Position numbers and translations under genes: made by a program. The notes below the pieces were generated by a model, which was given only the letters and a program-made list of their open reading frames with translations, made no database searches and had not been told where the DNA came from. 64,000 nucleotides of DNA from Crocodylus rhombifer (Eukaryota > Chordata > Crocodylia > Crocodylidae): positions 248,001 to 312,000 of the forward strand of contig JAVSML010024709.1 in assembly GCA_038503035.1 (NCBI GenBank). The letters are read 5' to 3'. Each line of letters starts with the position of its first letter. Within the stretch, counting starts at the first letter, position 1. This document shows, piece by piece, positions 1 through 9,339 of this stretch.

Positions 1-902
1 ATCTTGCATGGGTAACTGAATCACACACCGTCTGTGAGTGCCAAAAAAATCTCTTACATGACTGGAAAACTGCCACATAGGTGTGCAGAGGGGAAGAGAG
101 GTCTGCCCCTCCTGTTGTATTTAGGAACCAGTCCTGTTTTTATTAGTCACTTTGACCAGGATTAGGTATAAAGACATTTAAAATGTTTTAGATTCTTGAT
201 TTAGAGCACAACACCGTGCCTCAGATGTGAAGTTCTGGGTTTTCCCAGTCAAAATGCGAAGTCAGGGCTGCTGTATGCCAACAGTACTACGTGGCATGCA
301 TTACATCTGTGCAAGAAACTGTACTGTTTATAAAATCCAGACTTCCATTTAGTTAAAATAATAGGCACCTCATTTTCCCTGGTTAATAAAAAAAGAAAAG
401 TGATTTGTGTAACTTTAGCCCTCTAAATCTTGAGATCAGGAAGTAAAACCAATTCTTAGAAATTTCCTCAAACTCAAAACAAAATTGGCCTCTGTTATGC
501 TTAGAGTTTGCCTATTGGGCCACATTTTTTCCCCACTGAACTATGATGCCACCTGTTAAGAACTGTGCCTGGAGATGGTCCTGTGATGATATTTCTCTTC
601 CTGCTTCCCAAAGTGCTAGGGCTGGGGCAGATACGCCGGCTTTTACCAGAGATAATTTTTGAGTTTTCCCTCAACTCAGATACTAATGTAATGGGAGCAA
701 AGCTTAGGCTCCCCCCATTCCTCAGCCACAAGCTGCACACAGTGGATAATTTTTTAGGGGAAGGAGGGACTTTCTTTTTCCTCTGGAAGAACAAATAGAG
801 TTTGTTCTATTTTCACAAGCTCGTTTTTACTCTCATCCCACTACAATTCTGATCTAACACTACTTTTTTTCCAGATTTTTGCATCAAACTCATCAAGCTA
901 GG
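1..902. other. Low-copy intergenic DNA
   Basis: I see no coding potential, RNA gene or recognisable repeat here. Base composition is mixed, with short A and T runs. The short open frames near 500-800 overlap on both strands and show no protein-family motif. Confidence 0.5.
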
Positions 903-1096
903 GCAACATTTCCCAACCTTTTTCACCCCACAGCACACTTACACATACTTTTCCATCCCACAGCACACCAGCCAGGCACAGAGCAGGAGTGGGGTGGCAG
1001 CCCAGGGCCGCGGTGGTGGCACTGGCTGGAGCCACGCTGCCCAGGATTCTGCATCACACCTGGTAATGTCTGATGGCACACCAGCTGGGAAACATG
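903..1096. mobile_element. Short non-autonomous hAT-like element with perfect 8-bp target duplication
   Basis: The segment is flanked by the perfect 8-bp direct repeat AAGCTAGG at 895-902 and 1097-1104. Its ends are loosely inverted: CATTTCCCAACC near the left end and, read from the right, CATGTTTCCCAGCTGG. An 8-bp duplication with a terminus of this kind is the normal signature of hAT-superfamily transposons. At 194 bp it cannot code for a transposase, so it would have been moved by one supplied elsewhere. The GC-rich centre contains two near copies of a CCCACAGCACAC motif. Confidence 0.65.
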
Positions 1097-1599
1097 AAGC
1101 TAGGGACTAGAGCATATGCAATCAAGGAAGGTTACCTGATATTCAGGCACTTGGCCCAGGGACCAAGTTTGCAAAGAGCAGGGGTTGGAACCAGAATTAG
1201 AGGTGCTGACAGATGTGGGGAAAAACGAACAAAAACAACCTTGCTCTACTAGAAGCAGTAGCGTGTTACTTCGACCTGGCTCTGTATACAGCGTCTGTAT
1301 AGATCAGGTGCTTCAAGTTGGCACTTTTAGCTAAAGCTGATTCAATCAGCTATTAGATAAAAGCACCAAAAAAGCCCCACTAAAGCACCCGATTTTTATA
1401 GATGTTGGGAAAGCTGGGTGCAACATGTTGCCTCTTCTGGGCATGTGCTGTGCTTGATGCAGGAGTATGCTGAGTTTAAAGAAAAGCACTGTTGCTTCCC
1501 CACCCCCCGCCCCCCCAATGTGTGCAAGCACATGAGCAAGTCAAGGTAACAAAGAAGCTTTGGAGAAAGTTCCAGAGTTTTGCCAAGACCGAGTACTAA

Positions 1600-1830
1600 A
1601 CTTTAGACTTAGTTTTTAAAGGTTGGAGCAGGTGGGGCCTATTACTTGTGGCTTCTTGTGATTGGTTGCCTGGATAGTCCAAGTAGGACTGGCTGGGCCC
1701 AGGGCACTGATCTGGGTTTGCTGCAGCTGGGGCCTGTTTCCCTGCTGCCTTAGGGGACAGATCATCCTGATCATTTGATTGGGACCAGCTAGGCCCTGAG
1801 CTGGGCTCAATACACATCAGTGCAGTATTT
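1600..1830 (-). repeat. Interspersed repeat, LTR-like, related to 27190-27300
   Basis: The stretch around 1610-1670 resembles 27215-27280 in the order of its words: a TTTTAAA-type start, then GCAGGTGGGGCCTATT, then a TGTGGC word. This suggests two copies of one dispersed family. No terminal duplication is visible and the family is not identified. The strand is a guess. Confidence 0.3.
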
Positions 1831-1975
1831 GACTTCCTGCCTTCTGGTTTTTCTTTTTTCCTCCTTGCCCCAGGGGAGAATAGGGATGGAACTCCAACCT
1901 TTTAATCACTGGAGTCCTCTCTTTCCTCTCCCACCAACTTAATTATTTTTTTCCATTTGCATTTTTTATCCAAGT

Positions 1976-2186
1976 TTCATAGTTTCTAGGGTCGGAAGGG
2001 ATCTGAGCAGATCATCAAGTCTGACCCCCTGCTATGGCAGGAAAGAGGACTGGGGTCAAACGACCCCAGCAAGGTGTTCATCCCGCCTCCTCATAAAGAC
2101 CCCCAGAGTAGGAGCCAGCACCACTTCTCTTGGAAGTTGGTTCCAGATCCTAGCGGCCCTGATGGTGAAGTAGCGCCTCCTGATAC
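1976..2186 (-). mobile_element. CR1 LINE, 3'-end fragment
   Basis: Read on the minus strand, this is the last ~210 bp of a CR1 non-LTR retrotransposon. It covers the end of the RT frame (the LPREVV-type C-terminal region) and the short 3' UTR, which ends near 1976 with GGGTCGGAAGGGAT read on the plus strand. The same 3' end recurs at 21958. The copy is strongly 5'-truncated, as is usual for CR1. Confidence 0.85.
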
Positions 2187-2289
2187 TGTGAGATTGCTAG
2201 ATAGAAGGGGAAAATATGTACCACACAGAAAGTTCTGAAAATAAACCTGTGCAGCTGCAATACCCCTTGGGTATAACAAACCCCAAACT

Positions 2290-2790
2290 TTCATATTTTC
2301 TTTAGAATAGACGAGCAGTGCCAGAACTCTTTGCCCATTAGCCTGGATGGGCAGTGCCTAGTCTGTATAAGATCTGGATATGGCTGATGGTCCCAATCTA
2401 GCACCCAAGGCAGATATGGTGGGGCCCTATACAGCTGCATGGAGGGAGATGGGGTATAGCTCAGTCCCAATCCAGCCACTTGGGGGGAAAAGGGGCTTTG
2501 CCCAGTCCTGACCTCGCCTTGCCAGGGGTGGAGGGGAAGAGGGCATGGCCCAACTTTGATCCAGCTGTGCAGGGGGAGGAGGCATGGCCCAACTCCAATC
2601 CATGCATAAGGCTTGGTAATTTGGGAACTGGGGAGGGTGCTATACACACTGCTCCCCTGCTGCCAAGTTTCCGGATCTGTGGAGAGTCCTGCAGGCCAGA
2701 TGCCATGGCTCTGTGGTCTGCATCTAGCCCACAGGCTGGAAAGTTTTGCACCCCATCATAGACAATTAACACATGCTTTACATATATTCA
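2290..2790. repeat. GC-rich interspersed repeat of unknown class
   Basis: A block at 2290-2760 is richer in GC than its surroundings. It has repeated GGCATGGCCCAACT words at about 2550 and 2585. Overlapping frames are open on both strands, which is typical of non-coding GC-rich repeats. The right part (CTGGAAAGTTTTGCACCCC) looks like the terminus of a hAT-like family, but I could not define both ends. Confidence 0.35.
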
Positions 2791-2821
2791 TCATGCTGGG
2801 TTTGACTTACAGACTTTATGG

Positions 2822-3026
2822 CTAGTGAAAAACATTATACATAAACTGGTTTAAGTGATTAGAAATGAGTTTAAACCTGTAACAGAACAGACATTCAGGG
2901 CACATAAACCAGCTTCAAAATGGCTGAAACTGGTTTGAGATAAACCTGGTTGAATGTAATATCAGACTCAACTGACTGAGCTCAAACTGGTTTATGCAGT
3001 GTCTGTCCCAGACCCCTCAGAACAGT
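2822..3026 (+). mobile_element. Partial copy of the CTAGGGAC TIR family (left end)
   Basis: This ~200-bp stretch matches the left ends of the elements at 18309 and 59366: CATAAACTGGTTTAAGTG, then TTTAAACCTGTAA, GATAAACCTGGTTGAA and CAAACTGGTTTATG. The terminal inverted sequence is degraded here (CTAGTGAAAAA against CTAGGGACAGA), and the right half of the element is missing. It contains about six AACTGGTTTA-like boxes in both orientations. Confidence 0.65.
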
Positions 3027-3039
3027 GGGCAGAAGCTGA

Positions 3040-4045
3040 TGGATCAATATAATGTAATTACCTAGGATAATTACCTAGGATACCTTCACACTGTTCTAAA
3101 AAATATCATAATTTATTTTGCCCTTTTAACTTCAATTCTGCCATTTTGTGCATCTATGCTGTGCACTGAATGAGGCCAAGGGCCTGCACAAAAAAGTACA
3201 TGGTCCTGGAATTTAAAATGGTGGGTTACATTTTTAAAATGCCAGATTTTCAATGGTATTTACATTACTTAAGAATGCAAGGATTTCAGATTTTATAAAA
3301 GTACTTAAATAGGCTGGGTGCCTAACTCTTGTTGAAAGTCAAAGTAATTTGAGACTTCAGTATTGAAACTGCAGAGTACTCATACTTGAACTTTAGAAGT
3401 AGCAACATTAGTCAGCACATTACAGTAGAAGGTTTTTACGCTAGAGAAGGAAAGAAGTTCTTAAGGCATGCCGTAGGTCCAAGTTCTAGTCGGGAAGGAG
3501 CATAGCACAGCCTGGTTCTCTTTCTGGGACCCACTTTCTCTCTCTGCACCCATCCTCTCAGCCTCCAGAAGCTACCTTGTATGTGTTCTAAGGAGGGAAA
3601 AGCTTCTTGGGCCATATGCTAGATTCTAAGGAGGTTCTGAGTACCAAACTGGCCTTTCTCTTTTTTTTTTCCCCTTGCCAAGAGAGTGGGGGTTTCCTGT
3701 CTTGTGAGGTGCCCCAGAAGTGGGATTATAGGTGCCATATCCCAGATCCCTGGGAATGGATTGGACTGGCTCTCTGTATATTTACCTACAGCTACTCTGG
3801 CAACTCTTAAGGCAGTCTCAGAACACCATGTGTTCTTGTGCTGCTACTTTGACACCAGCCTGCCACTTACATCCTAGTATCTGCCTGGTTGCATGAAGTT
3901 TATCTTCAGTGCTCTTAACATGCTACCAAAATTATACTGGAGAATGAAAACAAGATATAGGAAACAGATTTTTTCTCAGCAAAGACCAAGTGAAATTTCA
4001 TGGGACAAAGAGTAGAAACTGTCCTAACCTAGGGCAATCTTTTAT
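3040..4045. other. Low-copy intergenic DNA
   Basis: Nothing recognisable as coding. A 13-bp unit (AATTACCTAGGAT) occurs twice in tandem near 3056-3082. Several short T and CT runs lie near 3530-3670. Confidence 0.45.
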
Positions 4046-4047
4046 CT

Positions 4048-4530
4048 CAGGGTTGTCCAACTTCTATGTGGCTGTTGGCCACATGCTTGGGTGACAACAG
4101 GGTGAATCATGGGTCCCCCAAGCTGCATGTTACATAGATGTCCTTCTCCCTCACTTCATGGCAAGGGAACCCCATCTATGACTGCATGGCAAGGGAACCC
4201 CATCTATGACTGCACCACATGCACAAGTGTGCATTCTCCCCATCACCACTACACTGTGTACCTATGCTCCACCACCACCTCTGCACCATGCACACAGTGC
4301 CCCCTTCCTACATATATACCTGCACAGCCCTTGGCTCACCCGGAGCTCCCTGGGCTGTACCATGCTGCACTGCCCTGCACCAACCCTGGAGTGGGGGTAG
4401 GTGGTGAAAGTTGTGGAAAGGAAAACCCAGAGACCCTGACTCTTGTTGTAGCTGGAGTGATGGGGGGAGCCTGCAAGAGCCCAGAGAGACACAACTTAAA
4501 TCCTTGTAGACTACTGGTTGTACTGTCCTG
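4048..4530. mobile_element. Possible hAT-like repeat, ends uncertain
   Basis: The left end reads CAGGGTTGTCCAACTTC, a sequence of the hAT-terminus type. The candidate right end, read inward on the minus strand, is CAGGACAGTACAACCAG. The 8 bp outside the two ends do not match, so I cannot call a target duplication. Inside, GGCAAGGGAACCCCATCTATGACTGCA-type words are duplicated in tandem near 4160-4215. Confidence 0.3.
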
Positions 4531-4719
4531 CTCTATTTAATGACTCTTAGAGCTGATGGAGACACTGAAAGTATAAGCAAGGATCTTTTATAATGAAAAA
4601 GTGTAGGCAAGCTAAATATGGGTCCTGCAGCTCCCTCTCTAATAGGTTTGTTATCTATCTAGGTTTAAACGTATAAATATTTCTAGGGGTGTAGGTTGTA
4701 CCCATGTTGGTCTAAGGAC

Positions 4720-5094
4720 ATAGGCCGACAAGGTTCTTTGGGTGAATCTGATCTCTTTTATTAGACCAACTTAAATAGTTGGAAAAAAAATTATTAGCAA
4801 GCTTTCAGGTTTAAAAACTCTTTGTCAGGCTGAGGAAGCCACTGCAGTTCATGTGTGCTCTTCCTGGATGGGATGAACAGTAAAGAAGCCAGAGACTGGA
4901 CTGGTATGCATGCTAGAAAGGCAATCAGTGAAGATGTAAACTGAGGAGTGAGTAGGTGAGAGACAGGCTGGGTGGAGGGGGAGAGGGAGGAGAGAGAAAG
5001 GGGATGTAGCAGGTAAACAATAGAGGTACCTGGGGAGTCAGATGTCAGGCAGGTTATAATGTGTCATAAATCCAATATCTATATTTAGTTCATG
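4720..5094 (+). repeat. PLE left inverted arm, outer part
   Basis: The sequence from GGTTCTTTGGGTGAATCTG (near 4732) to TATTTAGTTCATG (5094) is the reverse complement of 8690-9051, with small indels in the purine-rich stretch near 4970-5010. The words TTATAATGTGTCATAAATCC and AGACAGGCTGGGTGG occur in both arms. The left arm resumes after the LTR-like insertion. Confidence 0.9.
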
Positions 5095-5981
5095 TGTAGC
5101 AGGGCACTAAGGTGCCTGCTACTGACAAGCAGTAATATGGGCTCAGCTGACAGTCACCAGGGCAGCACAGGTGCGGGTTGTCGAGACAACCAGTTTGGTC
5201 AGCTGACTGGAAGGGGGCAGGGCCTGGCGTATATAAACAAGCCAGGCTGAGGCTGGAGGTCAGTTCCCCTCTGGCAGTGAGGAAGGTGGAGCTCTGTTGG
5301 AGCAAGCAGGGCAAAGCAGAGCAGAGAAGCCTTATGGTCTGAGCGGTTTCTGCATGAGGATACTGGGTGGAGGAAACCCTAGTAGGGATATGAAGGAAGG
5401 TTAGCCAGTTTGGCTTGGAATTTATGTTGGAACACAGGAGTGTGAGTTTTCTGTTTTGGTGTTGTATAAGACCGGAGGACCGGGTGAGGCTGTAGGGGTT
5501 GGAGGAGGCCTCATAGGAGCTCCCCAGTACTGTGGGGGTTCCTGGCACCAGAGAGGGCACTGTGTTTTGGGGTGTCTTGACCCCAGCCCCAGTGTGGACA
5601 GTATCTGGAGGGTAAAGCCCCAGTGTGCGCGCAGGCGAGAAGCCCCAGTGGGGCGCAAGACCCAGAAAGGGGATCTGGAGGCCACGCATGGCTACGGCCA
5701 CCTAAGCCTCGATTGTGGAATCGTGAGACAGGCCCCAGTGCAGGTGAGAGCACGGGAGACAGGCCCCAGAGGTTAGGGTGTACCGTGTCACTGAAGGCAG
5801 GGCACAGACTGGGACATCTCAAGGCACTGTGCTAAAGAGGGTAGAAAAGCAGCTTCCCTTTAACAATATTACCATCAAAGACGTGGCGGGCGAGATAGTG
5901 AGGGTGCATTGAACCCGATTGGGCACAGTAGGGGGGCACTAGGGGAGTTCACGGCACCCCTAGGTCACGTCCCGTGCCACA
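5095..5981 (+). mobile_element. Solo LTR-like insertion in the PLE left arm
   Basis: An 887-bp segment begins TGTAGC and ends GCCACA, the TG...CA form of LTRs. It is flanked by TCATG (5090-5094) and CCATA (5982-5986), a probable 5-bp target duplication with two changes. The uninterrupted right PLE arm reads TTCATGATTTTTTG at the matching place, which shows that the segment is an insertion. A TATATAAA box lies at 5230-5237. No internal coding region is attached, so this is best called a solo LTR. A GCCCCAGTG-type word recurs several times between 5580 and 5770. The family is not identified. Confidence 0.75.
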
Positions 5982-6045
5982 CCATAATTTTTTGTATCCA
6001 GGAGGTTGATGAAGTGACGTTTATAGGCTCATCTGTGACAAGTGT
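5982..6045 (+). repeat. PLE left inverted arm, inner part
   Basis: TTTTTTGTATCCAGGAGG, TTGATGAAGTGA and TTATAGGCT continue the left arm after the LTR-like insertion. They mirror 8636-8690, where the words CCTATAAGC, TTCACTTCATCA and GCCTCCTGGATACAAAAAA occur in reverse order and complement. Confidence 0.85.
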
Positions 6046-6052
6046 TTTGTAA

Positions 6053-6536
6053 GTGTTTCATAACTACAAAGAACTACAAGAAGATCCTACTCCCCTTTTC
6101 ACCATGCAACTCAAAAATACCATCAAATCATTTCCATCAGAACTACAAGAAAAACTACAGACCTTTATCCCCCCATTACACAACCCAGGGACTTTTTACA
6201 TGCTCCCTAAAATTCACAACCAAGGGAACCCTGGCAGACCTATCATATTCAACCATGGAACCCTAACTAAGGAAATATCAGGTTTCATCGAATCAATCCT
6301 AAAGCCACTTGTCACCCAAAGAACAATTTTTGTCCAAGACACTACAGACTTTCTATGGAAACTTAAAAACGTGCACCACCTTTCCAGCAACACCTTCCTA
6401 GCCACCATGGATGTTACCAGCTTATATACTAACATCCCACACCAGGATAGCATCCAAGCCTGCCTTACATACCTAAGAGAACAAGATGACAACTCAGAGT
6501 ACAGACCAAAGATATTACTGACTATAATTTCCTGTG
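6053..6536 (+). pseudogene. PLE reverse transcriptase, N-terminal part (broken)
   Basis: About 160 residues read in one frame and match the fingers and palm of Penelope-like RT. Motifs in order are FYMLPKIHN, GRPII, then a long linker, and TMDVTSLYTNIPH, which holds the first catalytic Asp (D-x-x-S-L-Y). It ends near LLTIIS, where the 970-bp insertion interrupts the frame; the continuation is at 7515. The frame opens next to the inverted arm with no sign of the several hundred residues that normally precede it, so the N-terminus is missing. The ATG at 6053 is not a credible native start. Function in an intact element: target-primed reverse transcription of the element RNA. Confidence 0.88.
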
Positions 6537-6540
6537 CCAC

Positions 6541-7510
6541 TCACCAACACCCCTTGTTCACAAGGGCTTTTCCGGTTTTGCCGTTGCTTGGAGGGAGGAC
6601 AGCTCATTAAAGGGTTAGATTTTGGAAGGTCCTCAGGGGTTATCTCCTGCCATGTCTTAATGGAAAAATTAGTTAAATTGTGAGGACGATGGTATGTCCT
6701 GCCTGCTGGTACATACCGTCCTTCAATCTTCCCATCTGTCTTCCTGTTTGGGGCTCCGTCTCCCCTATACCTCACCTAATGCCAACCAAATATGTCATTC
6801 TCTTTTGTCCTAAGTCCAGTCTGATACCAGCTCTGATATCTTGGCCTTTGAATTATGTTAAGTGAGTTCAGATATGGTCTCATCTGGTACTTCACAGGCC
6901 ATATTTTGTCTGGTCCAAACTCCTACCTGGCCCCAGGTTACCTTGCTCCCCAGCAACTCTCCTCCTCTTTTGGGTCTGTACTTGCTGTAGTCTAGACCTC
7001 CATCCCTCCTTCTCTCCTCAGGTTCCTGCTGGGTCCAATCCTGTCTGGAGGTGTCTGGGGTCCACAGCGTGTCTTTGGGTGAGTCCTTCAGCCCTTTAGG
7101 GCTTGGCTTATCTTTATATGCCCCTTTCCAGGGCAGCTACCACTTCCCCTCAGCGGGGCTTAATCCTGCTCCAGGCCGCTTTGGGCCCACCTGGAAATCC
7201 ACTTCTGGGTCCCTGCACCTCTCTTTCACTAGGCTTTTTATCCCGGCTCCAAGGAACTGGCTGGCAAATCGGTGATGGCACGCTGCCATAAAGCATGCTC
7301 ATCCCAGCACAGGAGCTAGTCCTGGCTCCTCTCAGCTCCATGGTTCCTCTTTTTTTTTCTTTGACATGGCATCACCTCCTGCCATGGTTTCACTTTTACC
7401 ATGCTCCTGGCTTGGCACGGTGAGGTGTCCCACCAGCTCTGCTCATCCCTTGTCCAACGTAAGTCTCTTCTAGTGTCTCCATGCTTCCCACACTGACCGT
7501 ACTCACTTCA
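6541..7510 (-). mobile_element. LTR-like insertion in the PLE reverse transcriptase frame
   Basis: The 970 bp between CCAC (6537-6540) and CCAT (7511-7514) are not PLE sequence. Removing them joins the RT motifs LLTIIS and THNNFTFNNQHF, in the spacing expected for the family. The flanks suggest a 4-bp target duplication with one change. Read on the minus strand the insert begins TGAAGTGAG and ends GGTGA. A CATATAAAG box lies on the minus strand near 7111-7120. This fits a minus-strand solo LTR with a degraded terminal CA, but a non-autonomous DNA element is not excluded. Short frames inside it resemble no protein family. Confidence 0.6.
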
Positions 7511-7514
7511 CCAT

Positions 7515-8045
7515 CACACACAACAATTTCACTTTTAATAACCAACACTTCCTCCAGACCATGAGCACAGCTATGGGCACCAAAATGGCCCCACAGCATG
7601 CCAACCTTTTTAAAGCCACTTGGAAGAAGAATTCCTCAAGGACTGCACTGTCAAACCCTTGCTATACTTAAGATGTATAGATGACATCTTCATCATTTGG
7701 ACTGAAAACCTGCAGTCTCTGATTGAGTTCCATCAGAAATTCAACAATCATCATCCCTCCATCCAACTATCTCTTGAATACTCCAGCACTAACATCTCCA
7801 TTTTAGACATGATGATCAGTATCCAGAATAGTAAAATACAGACCACATTATATAAGAAACCCAGAGACCAACATACATATCTGCGCAGAACCAGCAATCA
7901 CCCTAAACACACCAAGAAAGCTGTGATATACAGCCAAGCCCTCACATACCACCGAATTTGCACACTGAGGAGAACACCGGGGATTGCCACCTCACTAATC
8001 TTAAAAAGGCTTTCACTCAACAAGGACACTCCTCCAGAGAGATAG
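7515..8045 (+). pseudogene. PLE reverse transcriptase, catalytic core and thumb (broken)
   Basis: The frame resumes with THNNFTFNNQHF and AMGTKMAPQHANLF. A one-base loss near 7616-7620 then shifts the frame, and it continues with EEEFLKDCTVKPLLYLR. The catalytic box reads LRCIDDIFIIW (about 7670-7700). In active PLEs this box is usually Y-I-D-D, so the Tyr has become Cys while both Asp remain. Downstream come ISILDMMI and LYKKPRDQHTYL, the palm-thumb part of the family. The frame ends with a stop at 8043-8045, short of the linker, which follows in another frame. Confidence 0.88.
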
Positions 8046-8069
8046 ATCACCCAGGTACCACATGAAGAA

Positions 8070-8640
8070 TTGCTGCAGTACAGAAGAAAAACCCCCATGA
8101 ATCGCACACCACTAGTTATGACATATCACCCCTCCCTCGAACCCGTATGGAAAATCCTCAAACAACTGCAACCCATACTAGAAGGAAACCCTATTCTTAA
8201 AGAGATGTTCCCAGAACCACCCACCCTAGCCTTCAAACAAGCACCAAACCTCGCTAACCTCATCACGAGAAGCAAGCTTCCTAAGGCCCAGAACACACCG
8301 AATGGATCCAGATCATGTCATGACAAGAAATGTAAAATCTGCCAACATATCTCCACCACCCGCACAATTACTATACCTCACAACAGAGCCATCAGCATTC
8401 CTGCATCTTATAGCTGCACCTTCAGAAATGTAATATATCTCATCAAATGCACCAAATGTCCTGATGGAAAATAAGTAGGATAGACCAAACAACATCTGTG
8501 CACCAGAATAAATGCACACTGCAAATCCATCAAAGACAAGAATACCCAATTACCCATGGGGGCACATTTCTCACAAGAAAACCACTCTCTCTCTAATCTC
8601 TCAGTTCTAACCCTCAAAGGGAACTTACACAACCCTTGTA
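8070..8640 (+). pseudogene. PLE linker and GIY-YIG endonuclease domain (broken by two stops)
   Basis: The linker includes MNRTPLVMTYHPSLEPVW and a Cys-rich stretch CHDKKCKICQH (about 8315-8350), as in PLE linkers. The GIY-YIG domain begins VIYLIKCTKCPDGK (near 8430-8471). A TAA at 8472-8474 and a TAG at 8481-8483 then fall inside the Y-V-G-x-T core, after which the same frame goes on with TKQHLCTRINAHCKSI. The two stops and the lost core Tyr make the nuclease non-functional. In an intact PLE this domain nicks the target DNA. The C-terminal region continues to about 8985 inside the right inverted arm. Confidence 0.88.
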
Positions 8641-8987
8641 ACAGACCAGCCTATAAGCTTCACTTCATCAGCCTCCTGGATACAAAAAATCATGAACTAA
8701 ATATAGACATTGGATTTATGACACATTATAACCTGCCTGACATCCGACTCTCCGGGTACCTCTCCACTGTTTACCTGCTACATTCATCCCCTTTCTCTTT
8801 CCCTCCCCACCCAGCCTGTCTCTCACCCACTGACTCCTCAATTTACATCTTCACTGATTGCCTGTCTTGCATTCATACCAGCCCAGCCTCTGGCTTCTTT
8901 ACTATTCATTCCATCCAGGAAGAGCACACACCAACTGCTGAAACTTCCTTAGCCTTCCAAAGGTTTTTGAACCCAAAAGCTTGCTAA
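8556..8987 (+). pseudogene. PLE C-terminal tail overlapping the right arm
   Basis: The frame continues with GAHFSQENHSLSNLSVL and then LNIDIGFMTHYNLPD, the conserved-looking C-terminal part. It then runs through a low-complexity Ser/Pro-rich stretch to a stop at 8985-8987. From about 8636 onward the DNA is also the right inverted arm, so coding and terminal-repeat functions overlap. The stretch after about 8780 (purine-rich in the left arm, pyrimidine-rich here) is probably 3' UTR rather than real coding sequence. Confidence 0.7.
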
Positions 8988-9062
8988 GAAAATGTTTTCC
9001 AATTAGTTAAGTTGGTCTAGTAAAAGATATCAGATTCACCCAAAGGACCTTTTCTGCCTAAA
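8636..9062 (-). repeat. PLE right inverted arm
   Basis: This is the reverse complement of the left arm, ending with GATTCACCCAAAGGACC near 9034-9050 and petering out in CTGCCTAAAT. It lacks the LTR-like insertion found in the left arm and so serves as an internal empty site for it. Confidence 0.9.
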
Positions 9063-9339
9063 TATTTCTATGTACACTGGCACAACATAAACATTCAAAG
9101 AATTTCTGGCATTAGAGTTCTGACACTTCTGTCCCATGACAGGCCTAATAATCAAAAGAGAATCCCATGAAAATAAATTTATTATATTAGAAAATATTGT
9201 AAAATTAAAACCAGTCTAACTACTTTGTAGAACTGGTATTTTATAATTGTCTTTGACCCTGTCCTCGACAAATTCAATACACAATCTCTTATTATAGTGA
9301 AAGCAGAAAATAAAATTACAAGTCACAGGGATTTCAATA

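Larger units (their letters stand above)
4720..9062 (+). mobile_element. Penelope-like retroelement with long inverted terminal arms, interrupted twice
   Basis: The element consists of a left arm (4720-5094 plus 5987-6045), a broken RT and GIY-YIG reading frame (about 6050-8640), and a right arm (about 8636-9062) that is the reverse complement of the left arm. By eye the arms agree at roughly 85%. Penelope-like elements carry an RT and a C-terminal GIY-YIG endonuclease, and often have terminal repeats in direct or inverted orientation, so the structure fits. Part of the right arm also encodes the protein's C-terminus. The left arm is interrupted by an LTR-like insertion (5095-5981) and the RT frame by another insertion (6541-7510). 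The RT frame begins without the usual N-terminal region, so the copy is 5'-truncated. It has frameshifts and stops and is dead. Confidence 0.9.

Noticed and set aside
5090..5701. 203-codon minus-strand frame
   Set aside because: It falls almost entirely inside the LTR-like insertion, runs past its left end into the PLE arm and shows no motif.
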